A stretch of 64,000 bases of DNA from Salinimonas marina (GTDB lineage Bacteria > Pseudomonadota > Gammaproteobacteria > Enterobacterales > Alteromonadaceae), in assembly GCF_015644725.1 (NCBI RefSeq), contig NZ_CP064795.1, forward strand, positions 1,424,501-1,488,500, in the 5' to 3' direction. Position 1 is the stretch's first letter, and every line of letters starts with the position of its first letter. The position numbers were made by a program, and so were the translations under genes. The notes below the pieces were generated by a model, which worked only from the letters and a program-made list of their open reading frames with translations, made no database searches and had not been told where the DNA came from. Shown here one piece after another: positions 30,176-39,272 of this stretch.

Positions 30176-31190
30176 GCTTTACCCCCGCCGCCGACTTTAG
30201 TCTTGATATTCAAATACCCGGTAACCGCCAGGAGGGGTTTTTGGGACTCACAGGGCCTTCTGGGCGGGTAAAAGTACTTTGTTGCGTTGTCTGGCCGGAC
30301 TTGAAGAACACGCCACCGTGTCAGGCAACTGGCAGTCTGTTGAATGGAATAAGGCAAGGGTCGGGTTGGTATTTCAGGATTCGCTCCTGTTTCCGCATCT
30401 GTCAGTGGGGCAAAATCTGTTACTGTCCAACGATTTTGCCCGGAAGCAAACCCATTGGTTTGATGAAGTGGTGTTAGGCTGCCAGTGTAACCATCTGCTG
30501 CAGCGCATGCCTGCCAGCTTGTCCGGCGGTGAAGCTCAGCGGGTGGCCCTGGCGCGGGCGATTCTCAATTCGCCGGATATCTTGCTATTGGATGAGCCGG
30601 TGAGCGCTCTCGATACCCATACCCGTCATGCCATCCTGAGTTATTTACGCACCCTGGCCGCCGGTGGCTTGCCAATATTACTGGTCAGTCACGACTTATC
30701 TGATTTGTCAGTGTATTGTCCGTCGCTGGTGTACATTGAGGCGGGTCGCTGTGTCTTCTATGATCAGACTCAAAAGGTGCTGGATGAGGTGTACCAACAT
30801 TCAAAATCTATGGCCACCACGCGTTTTGGGTTATTACAGGGCCCGGTTGTCGAGACGCATCCACATGGGCTGGTGGAGTTTTGCTGTGAGGGCCAGAGCT
30901 TGTTTGCCGAATACCCTTTTATTCATAATGAGCAGGTGGCATTGTCGATTGCTGCCGGGGCGGTCACCATTGACCGGGAATTGAACGCGGCCAGCAGTGC
31001 TACCAACTGTTTTGTGTGTGTGGTGCTGGCGGTGAAGCCTGAGGAAAATGGCCACTTTCTGGTGGCGCTGGGCTGTGGCCAAACCCGACTCTATGCACGG
31101 CTCAACGCCATCGCCTACACGCAGCTGAATTTACAAACGGGCGAGCAGGTGGCTGCCCGTTTTGCCACTCATTCCTTTGATGCGACTTGA
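30160..31190 (+). CDS. modC: Molybdate ABC transporter ATPase ModC (one frameshift as sequenced)
   Basis: ModC powers ModB and usually carries a C-terminal molybdate-binding Mop-like domain. The start is GTG at 30160, preceded by GGAGGAGG about 8 bases away, overlapping the modB end by 16 bases. The Walker A loop is broken: adding one G to the GGG run at 30262-30264 restores GLTGPSGAGKSTLLRCLAGLE. The signature LSGGEAQRVALARA, Walker B ILLLDEPVSALD and the switch His in LVSHD are intact in the longer frame, and the corrected product is about 343 residues. The C-terminal part (LARLNAIAYTQLNL region) fits the regulatory domain. The coding frame continues open for 40 codons past the TGA stop; see the separate entry. 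Confidence 0.93.
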
Positions 31191-31313
31191 ATCCGTGACC
31201 ACCTGAGCCCGGGCAATATTGGTCAGGCCTGGTCGGCATCAGAGCACAAGAGTTCGTTCCAGTTAGACAACTTTCCCATCTTGCAAACCGGCCGTGAGTT
31301 TGCCCGCCCGTAA
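31191..31313 (+). other. Open, protein-like tail in frame after the modC stop
   Basis: Immediately after the modC TGA, the same frame stays open for 40 codons and ends at TAA 31311-31313. The translation looks protein-like (for example SPGNIGQAWSASEHK and FPILQTGREFARP). It has no start codon of its own and I do not recognise the family. It could be the end of a deleted gene, a read-through tail or chance. Treat as unexplained. Confidence 0.3.
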
Positions 31314-31333
31314 CTAAACGCCCCAGGCCATCT

Positions 31334-31805
31334 GGTTACCTGAACCTTTGCATCTTACGGCATGTCGCAAAGCGCGATGATCGTTGAGGGTAACCGCATA
31401 ACGAACATTATCCCGTCCAGGTACATCGACAGCCCATGAGTCGGTGTTTGCTTCACTACAGCGATGTGATGATAGGGAGTGACTGTCCACAATTGATAAG
31501 GAGTTACAGTGATAAGAAGTGACTGTCCACAATCACTGGCATCGGGTTACCTGAACCTTCGCATCTTACGGCATGTCGCAATGCGCGATGATCGTTGAGG
31601 GTAGTCGCATAACGAACATTATCCCCTCCAGGTGCATCGACAGCCCATGAGGGGGGGCAATGCCAAGATGTAATGATGGGGGATGATTGTCCAAGATTGA
31701 TAAGAAGTGACTGTCCACGCTTGATATCCAGGTACATCGACACCCCATGAGTCGGTGTTTGCTTCACTACAGCGATGTGATGATAGGGAGTGACTGTCCA
31801 CAATT
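31334..31805. repeat. Duplicated noncoding repeat array with GTGACTGTCCAC motifs
   Basis: A unit starting GGTTACCTGAACC at 31334 runs to about 31500. Its first part recurs at 31545-31650 with few changes, and its second part (from CCAGGTACATCGACA to GACTGTCCACAATT) at 31417-31494 recurs at 31728-31805 nearly unchanged. GTGACTGTCCAC is found four times: 31479-31490, 31519-31530, 31707-31718 and 31790-31801. Several minus-strand open frames of 60-99 codons across the array repeat one another and look like products of the duplication rather than genes. The following 400 bases up to 32213 hold no other feature that I can support. Confidence 0.85.
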
Positions 31806-32213
31806 ACTCTTCTTAATCACTTCTGAGCTAACAGCCTGCGGCCCGCTCAGCAGCACGGTACAGTGGCAGCTCTGAATGCTCCTGCACTATGCATGTGGTG
31901 CAGCACACATCCACACTTTCAAAATATTGGTATTCACCCGGAGTGTGAGTGGAGGTAAAGAGCGGGCTATGGGTCTTGTTGCGATAGGGACACTGATAAA
32001 GGAGGAATAAAGTGGCGGGCAGAAAGAATCTTCTTGTGACAAAAGAACACAGCAGCCACTACCACAGCGCGTCACGAACTGCTGTTGATTGAGCTGGCTC
32101 AATCAAACGGTAATAACCAGATAACAAGGGTGAATGGCGCTTTATTCAGAATATTAATTAAACTTATCACCCGGCTTCCCCTAGTATGGAAAAAAACACA
32201 ATACGCAGTGGTT

Positions 32214-32882
32214 ATGACAGACATTTATCTGGTGCGCCATGGTCAGGCTTCATTTGGCCATGAAAATTATGATGTACTGAGTGAATTAGGGCATAAACAG
32301 GCGCGCTGGCTGGGAGAGTGGATGTCTGCAGCGGGGCTGCAATTTGACCATTTTTACAGTGGCACCCTGATGCGACAGCAACATACTCTGCATGCGCTTA
32401 CCGACGCTTTGCAACAGCCGGCAACAGAGTGTCTGCCGCAATTTAACGAATTCGATTTTATGCAGGTGGTTAATGCATTTTTAAAGCAGAATCCTGACCA
32501 AAATCATCAACAACCCGATCGCCGGTTTTGGTTCAAAACTTTGCGAAAAAGTATGCAGGCGTGGTCCAGTGGCGAGCTTAGCGTAGGTGAACATGCCGAA
32601 ACCTGGCCAGAGTTTCTGGGGCGGGTGCGAGACGGGCTCAATCAGGTGATGAGTGAGCAGCACGAGCGTGTGGTGGTCACTACCAGTGGCGGTGTTATTG
32701 CCGGTGCTGTAGGCCTGGCTCTGGGATTATGTGCGCAGGATATCATTAAGCTGAATCTGCAGATCCAAAATACCAGTATTACCCGGCTTATCGCCAAACC
32801 TCAAAGTTGGGCGTTGCACAGTTTTAATACGGTTCCTCATCTAAGCTCACCAGAACGGGCACAACACATCACTTATGCGTAA
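32214..32882 (+). CDS. Histidine phosphatase family protein
   Basis: A 222-residue phosphoglycerate-mutase-like phosphatase. The catalytic RHG motif is in [12 protein letters not shown] at residues 4-15 and the C-terminal VVTTSGGVI stands in the place of the second catalytic segment; the usual His there appears replaced, which could alter activity. I start at ATG 32214 because the preceding 43 codons are not family-like. The stop is 14 bases before an acyl-CoA dehydrogenase gene and the set 32.2-36.2 kb reads in one direction, suggesting an operon. Similar phosphatases often accompany ACAD10/11-like genes, but the substrate is unknown. Confidence 0.85.
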   Translation: MTDIYLVRHGQASFGHENYDVLSELGHKQARWLGEWMSAAGLQFDHFYSGTLMRQQHTLHALTDALQQPATECLPQFNEFDFMQVVNAFLKQNPDQNHQQPDRRFWFKTLRKSMQAWSSGELSVGEHAETWPEFLGRVRDGLNQVMSEQHERVVVTTSGGVIAGAVGLALGLCAQDIIKLNLQIQNTSITRLIAKPQSWALHSFNTVPHLSSPERAQHITYA

Positions 32883-32896
32883 GTGAAGGAGACACA

Positions 32897-34117
32897 ATGC
32901 ACTTCGAATACAATGAAAAAACCACCCGGCTCGCAGAGCAGCTGACCGCCTTTATGGACCAGCATGTGTATCCCATAGAACAGGAATACAGCACCTTGTT
33001 CAGTGAGCCTCACCATCAATGGCGTACTCCGGAAGTAATGGATGAGCTTAAACAAAAAGCCCGCGCCGAAGGCTTATGGAATTTATTTTTGCCAGAAGAG
33101 TATCAGCCTTATGGCGCTGGCCTGACCAACCTGGAATACGCCCCGCTGTGTGAAATTATGGGGCGGGTATTGTTCAGCTCGGAAATATTTAATTGCAGTG
33201 CGCCGGATACCGGCAATATGGAAGTGCTGGCCAAGTACGGCAGTTCAGCACAGCAACAAGCCTGGCTCACGCCGCTGTTAGAAGGCCAGATTCGTTCTGC
33301 CTTTGCCATGACCGAGCCGGATGTGGCCTCGTGTGATGCCACCAATATTGAAACATCTATCCGCCGCGACGGCGATAACTATGTCATCAATGGCCGTAAA
33401 TGGTATACCAGCGGGGCGATGAACGATAACTGCAAAATACTGATTGTCATGGGTAAAACCGATCCAAATGCGCCTCGACATCAACAGCAGTCGCAGATAC
33501 TGGTGCCCATGGATACCCCCGGCGTCAATATTGTGCGGCCCATGTCGGCCATGAATATGCTGGATGAGCCAATCGGCCATGCGGAAATTGTGTTCGACAA
33601 TGTCAGGGTACCTGCACAGAATATTATTTTGGGCGAAGGTCGAGGGTTTGAAATTGCCCAGGGGCGGTTGGGGCCGGGCCGAATTCATCATTGTATGCGC
33701 TTGATAGGCTGCGCCCAGCGGGCCCTGGAGATGGCATGTGAGCGGGTGAATCAACGTGTGGCCTTTGGCAAACCGCTTGCCAAACAACAGTCAGTACGCG
33801 AGTCTATTGCACAGATGCACTGTGATATAGAGCAGGCCCGCTTACTGACCATGAAAGCCGCCGACCAGATGGATCGTCATGGTAATAAAGTGGCCAAAGA
33901 TATTATTGCGGCGATCAAAATTGTGGCGCCTAAAATGGCCTGCCGGGTTATCGATGAGGCCATTCAGATGTTTGGCGGCATGGGCACCAGTCAGGACACG
34001 CCATTGGCAGCGATGTATGCCTATGCCAGGACCATACGCCTGGCGGACGGTCCGGATCAGGTGCATATGATGCAATTGGGTAAAAGCCTGATAGAAAAAA
34101 GGCAGGGAGATAAGTAA
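32897..34117 (+). CDS. Acyl-CoA dehydrogenase, ACAD10/11-like
   Basis: A 406-residue flavin enzyme that would form the first double bond of an acyl-CoA in the matrix of a catabolic pathway. The FAD- and substrate-binding motif [16 protein letters not shown] and the C-terminal [18 protein letters not shown] segment are clear. Its sequence resembles the dehydrogenase part of ACAD10/11 proteins, and the next gene encodes the kinase-like part, which in eukaryotes is fused to it. An AAGGAG element precedes the ATG. It follows the phosphatase gene by 14 bases and precedes the kinase gene by 3 bases. Confidence 0.92.
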   Translation: MHFEYNEKTTRLAEQLTAFMDQHVYPIEQEYSTLFSEPHHQWRTPEVMDELKQKARAEGLWNLFLPEEYQPYGAGLTNLEYAPLCEIMGRVLFSSEIFNCSAPDTGNMEVLAKYGSSAQQQAWLTPLLEGQIRSAFAMTEPDVASCDATNIETSIRRDGDNYVINGRKWYTSGAMNDNCKILIVMGKTDPNAPRHQQQSQILVPMDTPGVNIVRPMSAMNMLDEPIGHAEIVFDNVRVPAQNIILGEGRGFEIAQGRLGPGRIHHCMRLIGCAQRALEMACERVNQRVAFGKPLAKQQSVRESIAQMHCDIEQARLLTMKAADQMDRHGNKVAKDIIAAIKIVAPKMACRVIDEAIQMFGGMGTSQDTPLAAMYAYARTIRLADGPDQVHMMQLGKSLIEKRQGDK

Positions 34118-34120
34118 CCA

Positions 34121-35169
34121 ATGAAAGTAAGTCAGCTCGATGTTGTGGCGCTTAACCGGTACTTAAAAGCCGAAGTTCCTGAACTTGGCGAGATCACCGG
34201 GTATGAAAAATTCAGTGGCGGTCAGTCAAACCCAACCTTTTTGTTGTCCACCACCAACGGTCGATATGTTCTGCGTCGCCAGCCCCCGGGGCGCTGTTAA
34301 AGTCCGCCCATGCGGTAGACCGTGAATATACAGTGATGCAGGCGCTGGGCAACACCAGGGTGCCTGTGCCACAAATGCTGCATCTGTGTCAGGACAGTAC
34401 GGTGATTGGCAGCCTGTTTTTTATCATGGAGTTTGTAGAAGGAACCATTTACTGGGAAGCAGCGCTGAGTAAAGTCGATGACAATACTGCCCGGGGACAG
34501 ATGTATGATGCCATGAATCAAACCCTGGCAGCCTTGCATGACATAAACCCGGCCAGCATTGGTCTTGAAAACTTTGGTAAGCCGGGCAACTACTTTGCTC
34601 GTCAGGTCGATCGCTGGACGACTCAGTATCGTGCCTCGCAAACCCAGGATCTCGAGCCCATGGAAGCGCTGATTACGTACCTGAACCACAATATTCCCGC
34701 CGATGACGGGCAGGTGGCATTGGTACATGGCGACTTTCGTCTGGATAACATGATATTTAGCAATGAGCAGCCGGATAAGATTCTGGCGGTGCTGGACTGG
34801 GAACTATCCACATTAGGCCATCCATTTGCCGACCTGGCGTATCAGTGTATGCAATTACGCCTGCCTGCCAATTTACCGCAGGCCCCTGGCCTGGGCGGAT
34901 TGGCTCGCGCTGACCTTGGAATTCCGACCGAGCGTGAGTATGTGCAAAGCTATTGCCAGCGACGAAATATCGACGGGATTGAAAACTGGCCGTTTTATCT
35001 GGCTTTCAGCTTTTTCAGACTCGCCGCCATTATCCAGGGCGTAGTTAAGCGAGCCCGTGATGGTAACGCATCAAGCGATAAAGCCGCCGAAATGGATCGT
35101 ATGGTCGCGCCGCTGGCAACGATGGCGATGGATGTGGTAAACAAGGAGCAGCCTAATGTCCAATTCTAA
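34121..35169 (+). CDS. Aminoglycoside-phosphotransferase-like kinase, ACAD10/11-type (one frameshift as sequenced)
   Basis: A member of the APH/choline kinase fold. The catalytic loop HGDFRLDNM and the metal-binding VLDWELSTLGHP are intact. The sequence breaks near 34291; adding one G to the GGGG run at 34288-34291 joins RRQPPGALLKSAHAVDREY and gives about 349 residues from ATG 34121. In related ACAD10/11 proteins this kinase phosphorylates 4-hydroxyacyl-CoAs so that the dehydrogenase can isomerise them. The pairing with an acyl-CoA dehydrogenase and a phosphatase suggests a 4-hydroxy-acid or lactone degradation route here; that is inference. It overlaps the next gene by 14 bases. Confidence 0.9.
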
Positions 35170-36154
35170 AATATCAACCATGCAAGCAGTGCAATGTCAT
35201 CAGTTTGGACCGGTCAGTGATTTAACCGTAGAGTCGATTTCCCTGCCACAACCCGGTCCCCACGAGATACGTATACAGACACATGCCTGCGGGGTGAACT
35301 TTCCTGACGCGCTGATGGTCCAGGGCAAATATCAGTTAACCCCGGATTTTCCGTTTACGCCGGGGTGTGAAGTAGCAGGCACCGTCAGTGCTATCGGTGA
35401 CCAGGTTAAACATTTTTCGGTAGGCCAGAAAGTGGCCGCGGTATGCCAGCTGGGCGGGTTTGCCGAATATGTCGTTGTCCCTGCTCAGCAGGTGCTGCCC
35501 GTTCCTGACTTTATTGATATGAAAGAAGCCGCGGCGTTAATTACGGCGCACGCGACGGCGCATCACGCATTGAAGCAGCGGGCTGATTTACAGCCAGGTG
35601 AGACCCTGGTAGTCACCGGAGCGGCAGGCGGTACCGGGCTGGCGGCGGTGCAAATAGGGAAGGCTATGGGGGCCCGGGTTATCGCGGTGTGTTCAGATGA
35701 GGCTAAGTTAGCGCTGGCCAGAGAAAACGGCGCCGATGAGGGCATCAATTATAGCCAGAATGACTTTAAAGAAGAGTTGAAGCGTCTGACTAACGGCAAG
35801 GGCGCAGACGTGGTCTATGAATGTGTCGGTGGCGCTACCTTCGATACCTTAAGTCGCAGTATGGCGTGGGCAGGACGGCTGCTGGTGGTAGGCTTTGCCA
35901 GTGGCACCATCCCCAAATTGCCGGTAAATTTAGCGTTGGTAAAAGGCTATGCGTTGGTCGGGGTCTTCTGGGGTGTTTTTACCCAAAAATCCCCAGAGGT
36001 TTTTATGCAGAATATGCAGGAACTGCTGGGTTGGTATCAGCAACACAAAGTGAAAGTGATTATTGACAGCACCTATTCGCTGAATGAAGTGAGTAATGCG
36101 CTGCAAAAGCTGACCGACAGAGCGGTAAAAGGAAAACTGGTGTTATTGCCGTAA
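35156..36154 (+). CDS. NADPH:quinone oxidoreductase family protein
   Basis: A 332-residue medium-chain dehydrogenase/reductase of the quinone oxidoreductase type without structural zinc. The Rossmann motif is VVTGAAGGTGLAAVQIG near residues 150-166; the N-terminal HACGVNFPDALMVQGKY and PGCEVAGTV segments are typical. It uses NADPH to reduce quinones or enoyl substrates. It overlaps the end of the kinase gene and is the last gene before a strong bidirectional terminator, so it is probably part of the acyl-CoA operon. Confidence 0.92.
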   Translation: MSNSKISTMQAVQCHQFGPVSDLTVESISLPQPGPHEIRIQTHACGVNFPDALMVQGKYQLTPDFPFTPGCEVAGTVSAIGDQVKHFSVGQKVAAVCQLGGFAEYVVVPAQQVLPVPDFIDMKEAAALITAHATAHHALKQRADLQPGETLVVTGAAGGTGLAAVQIGKAMGARVIAVCSDEAKLALARENGADEGINYSQNDFKEELKRLTNGKGADVVYECVGGATFDTLSRSMAWAGRLLVVGFASGTIPKLPVNLALVKGYALVGVFWGVFTQKSPEVFMQNMQELLGWYQQHKVKVIIDSTYSLNEVSNALQKLTDRAVKGKLVLLP

Positions 36155-36182
36155 CGGTGTACTTAAACCATTATATGTTTAT

Positions 36183-36217
36183 AAAAAACAGGACCTGAGG
36201 TCCTGTTTTTTGTTTTT
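36183..36217. terminator. Strong bidirectional intrinsic terminator
   Basis: AAAAAACAGGACC and GGTCCTGTTTTTT pair around a TGA loop, with a T tract on both strands. It lies between the convergent quinone oxidoreductase and SDR genes. Confidence 0.93.
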
Positions 36218-36266
36218 ATCCGCCGATTTCTTCTACGTCAAATTCTGAGGCAAGAAGGACACTGTG

Positions 36267-37034
36267 TTACCAGGCGCTCATACCACCATCCAGGGCTATC
36301 GCCTGGCCATTCATAAAGCTGTTGCCCGGCGACAACATCAACACCATGGTGTTAACCACTTCCTGAGGATCGGCCATGCGTTTCATAGGGCTGCCGATGG
36401 CCAATTGTGCACGGCTTTCTTCTGAAGTAAACCCGCCCAGATTTAACAGGTTGGTGGGGCTGAAAAACGGACAGATGGCATTAACTCTGACATTTTTACG
36501 GCCATATTCCACTGCCGCGGTTTTAGTAATGCCGGTGACACCATGTTTGGCCGCCGCATAGGGCGCTGCTTTGGGGGCGCCGCCTAAACCTGCCATGGAA
36601 CTTACATTCAGTACATGTCCTTTGCCATTGGCGATCATCGCCGGAATCTGGTGCTTCATGCCAAACAATACGCCTTTGAGGTTCACCCCCAGCTGCAAGT
36701 CGATGGTGGCTTCATCCATGGTATGCAACGCGCCCGGTTCGTGTGCAATACCGGCATTGTTCACCGCAATATCAAGCTGGCCATAACTTTCAAGGGCCAG
36801 TCTGACCAGGGCTTCACTGGTGCTTTCTTTAGCAATATCGCCAGCCATGCTCACCACGTCGGCACTGGCTTCGCGTAAATCTTTGACGGTTTGTGCCAGT
36901 TTTTCTTCATTGATGTCGGATAACACCAGCTTGCAGCCCCGATAGGCCAGGGCATCGGCCAGTAACCGGCCAAAGCCGTCAGCGGCACCAGTGATAAGGG
37001 CGACCTGGCCCTGAAAATTTAGCAGTGGATCCAT
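36267..37034 (-). CDS. Short-chain dehydrogenase/reductase
   Basis: A 255-residue NAD(P)-dependent SDR. The cofactor motif TGAADGFG starts at residue 15, NNAGIAHEP follows near residue 90, and the catalytic YAAAK lies near residue 158. An adjacent Ser in NVSSMAGLGG supplies the catalytic serine. It lies between two acyl-CoA catabolic units on the opposite strand, so it may reduce or oxidise a hydroxyacyl-CoA-like compound; the substrate is unknown. The two convergent units share the terminator at 36.2 kb. Confidence 0.92.
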   Translation of the reverse strand: MDPLLNFQGQVALITGAADGFGRLLADALAYRGCKLVLSDINEEKLAQTVKDLREASADVVSMAGDIAKESTSEALVRLALESYGQLDIAVNNAGIAHEPGALHTMDEATIDLQLGVNLKGVLFGMKHQIPAMIANGKGHVLNVSSMAGLGGAPKAAPYAAAKHGVTGITKTAAVEYGRKNVRVNAICPFFSPTNLLNLGGFTSEESRAQLAIGSPMKRMADPQEVVNTMVLMLSPGNSFMNGQAIALDGGMSAW

Positions 37035-37287
37035 GAACTTTATTCCTTAAAAAATGATGTCTAGCCCTGTTATTACGTGCTGAAGGGTAATTGTCAAATG
37101 TTGTGTCGCCTCAGACATTCTGCATAGGCAGTGAGGCACCGCCGCTTCACCGGGGTTGTACCCTTGTATTCAATCTAGTGATAGATGCCTATCAGCCCAA
37201 TCAACTTGGCTGATTGAACCAGCTTACTTAGTATCGGTAACCAACAGAAAATGTTGTCAGACCAGTTATCTTCAAGGCAGGCTATTC

Positions 37288-39081
37288 ATGGAAAATTATC
37301 AATCTCCCCAGCGCGACGCACAGTTTGTCGCCTATGAACTTTTCGACTTTCAGAGTCATTATGACCGCTTAGGTTTTTCCGAAGCGTCTCAGGATCTGGT
37401 GAAAGCGATCCATACCGAAGCCGCTAAGTTTGCAGACAATATTTTGGCGCCGATCAATCAGATAGGGGATCAGCAAGGGTGTACCTTTGATGAAGGCACC
37501 GTGACCACCCCTAAGGGGTTTAAAGAAGCGTACCAGCAATATGTGGAAGGTGGCTGGCCGAGTATGTCGCATCCAGAAAAGTGGGGCGGCCAGGGTCTGC
37601 CTTATTCGCTGTCAACCTCAATTGCCGAGTACTTTTCCGGTGCTAACCATGCCTGGGCGATGTACCCGGGTTTGTCGCAAGGCTGTATTTCGACCATTTT
37701 GAGCCACGGCACCGAGGAACAAAAAGCCCGGTTTTTACCAAAACTCATCGAGGGTCAGTGGGCCGGGACCATGTGTCTGACCGAAGCCCATTGTGGTTCG
37801 GATCTGGGTTTGTTGCGTTGTAAGGCAAAACCCAATGAGGATGGCTCGTATTCACTGACCGGCACCAAAATTTTCATCTCTGCTGGCGAACACGACCTTG
37901 CCGATAATATTGTACACGTGGTGCTGGCACGCCTGCCCGATGCCCCCGCCGGCACCAAAGGTATTTCGCTGTTTATTGTGCCAAAATTCAATGTTACTGA
38001 AGATGGCGAGGTAGCGGATAGAAATCAGGTCACCTGCGGCAGCATCGAGCATAAAATGGGTATCAATGGCAGTGCCACCTGTGTCATCAACTTTGATAAC
38101 GCCAAAGGCTTTCTGATTGGCGCAGAAAACCGTGGTCTCAACTGTATGTTTACCTTTATGAATGTGGCGCGAATTGGTACCGGTCTGGAGGGCATGGCCG
38201 CCAGTGAAGCAGCATTACAGGGTGCTTTACGCTACGCCCAGGACCGGGTTCAGTTCCGCTCGCCGACCCAACGCGATGGTACCGCTCCGGCCGATGAAAT
38301 TATTGTGCATCCGGATGTACGCCGCATGTTGTTAACCCAGAAGGCTTTTGCCGAAGGCGGACGCGCGCTGGCTTACTACTGCATGCAGCAAGTGGATGTC
38401 TCCCAGCACAGTGAGTCCGCTGAAAAACAGCAACTGGCTGAAGCCCGGCTGGCGCTGTTGACCCCTATTGTAAAAGCCTTTTTGACCGAGACCGCTCAGG
38501 AAGCCACCAGTTATGGTATTCAGGTGTTTGGCGGGCATGGGTATGTCAGGGAGTGGGGGATGGAGCAGCTGGCCCGGGATACCCGCATCAGCACCTTATA
38601 TGAAGGTACCACCGGTATTCAGGCGTTAGATTTACTGGGCCGCAAGGTACTGGGTTCAAACGGCGAGCTGCTCAGTGTGTATATTAAAGAAATCAGTGAT
38701 TATTGTGAGGCTTTCAATGGTGATGTGCCTCAGCAGCACTGGTGCGATACCCTGCAGGGCTATATGCAGCAATGGCAGGAACTGACGCACCATGTGGGCA
38801 GCCAGGCTGCTACCAACCCTGATGAGCTTGGCGCCGCGTCGGTGGACTATCTGATGTATTCCGGTTACGTGACGTTTGCCTACTACTGGCTGAGAATGGC
38901 CACTACTGCCAGTACCAAATTGGCTGAAGGGGCCACTGAGACCGATTTTTATCAGGGCAAAATAGAAACAGCCCGGTTTTTCTTTGAGCGCCTGCTGCCA
39001 CGCAGTCAGTCTCATGCGGCCGGAGTTAAGGCGGGAGCAGCCAGCCTGATGTCTATCGGGGAAAGCATGTTTAAAGCCTGA
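37288..39081 (+). CDS. Acyl-CoA dehydrogenase with extended C terminus (DmdC/AcdA-like)
   Basis: A 597-residue member of the long acyl-CoA dehydrogenase group that includes 3-methylmercaptopropionyl-CoA dehydrogenase. Seen are the substrate/FAD motif TMCLTEAHCGSDLG, GTKIFISAGEHDL, the CSIEHKMGINGSATC-like block and the catalytic area YEGTTGIQALDLLGRK near residue 445. I choose ATG 37288 because an AAGGCAG ribosome-binding site precedes it and the upstream residues are not family-like. Other DMSP genes are not seen, so a DmdC role is only one possibility; long- or branched-chain acyl-CoA is as likely. It ends at a strong terminator. Confidence 0.92.
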   Translation: MENYQSPQRDAQFVAYELFDFQSHYDRLGFSEASQDLVKAIHTEAAKFADNILAPINQIGDQQGCTFDEGTVTTPKGFKEAYQQYVEGGWPSMSHPEKWGGQGLPYSLSTSIAEYFSGANHAWAMYPGLSQGCISTILSHGTEEQKARFLPKLIEGQWAGTMCLTEAHCGSDLGLLRCKAKPNEDGSYSLTGTKIFISAGEHDLADNIVHVVLARLPDAPAGTKGISLFIVPKFNVTEDGEVADRNQVTCGSIEHKMGINGSATCVINFDNAKGFLIGAENRGLNCMFTFMNVARIGTGLEGMAASEAALQGALRYAQDRVQFRSPTQRDGTAPADEIIVHPDVRRMLLTQKAFAEGGRALAYYCMQQVDVSQHSESAEKQQLAEARLALLTPIVKAFLTETAQEATSYGIQVFGGHGYVREWGMEQLARDTRISTLYEGTTGIQALDLLGRKVLGSNGELLSVYIKEISDYCEAFNGDVPQQHWCDTLQGYMQQWQELTHHVGSQAATNPDELGAASVDYLMYSGYVTFAYYWLRMATTASTKLAEGATETDFYQGKIETARFFFERLLPRSQSHAAGVKAGAASLMSIGESMFKA

Positions 39082-39123
39082 TTACCGGTCGGTAGTCTAG
39101 CTGGTTAGAGCAAGTATGCTTAA

Positions 39124-39150
39124 AACGGGGCCATCACGGCCCCGTTTTTG
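39124..39150 (+). terminator. Intrinsic terminator after the acyl-CoA dehydrogenase gene
   Basis: ACGGGGCC, ATCA and GGCCCCGT form a GC-rich hairpin followed by TTTTTG, 43 bases after the stop. Confidence 0.93.
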
Positions 39151-39272
39151 TGTGCGTCTGGCACGGTAGGGTGCATTTGAGCGGTTGTAACGGGTGATAC
39201 CGCAAACCAACCTCGGTTAATACCCGGATTGATGCTAATAATATATTTCACGGTTTTGAGGTTAAAGATATA

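Noticed and set aside
31314-31803. Several minus-strand open frames of 60-99 codons
   Set aside because: They are the same sequence read in different copies of a noncoding duplication.
31334-31805. CRISPR array
   Set aside because: Repeat units are long, few and unevenly spaced, with no spacer pattern and no cas genes nearby.
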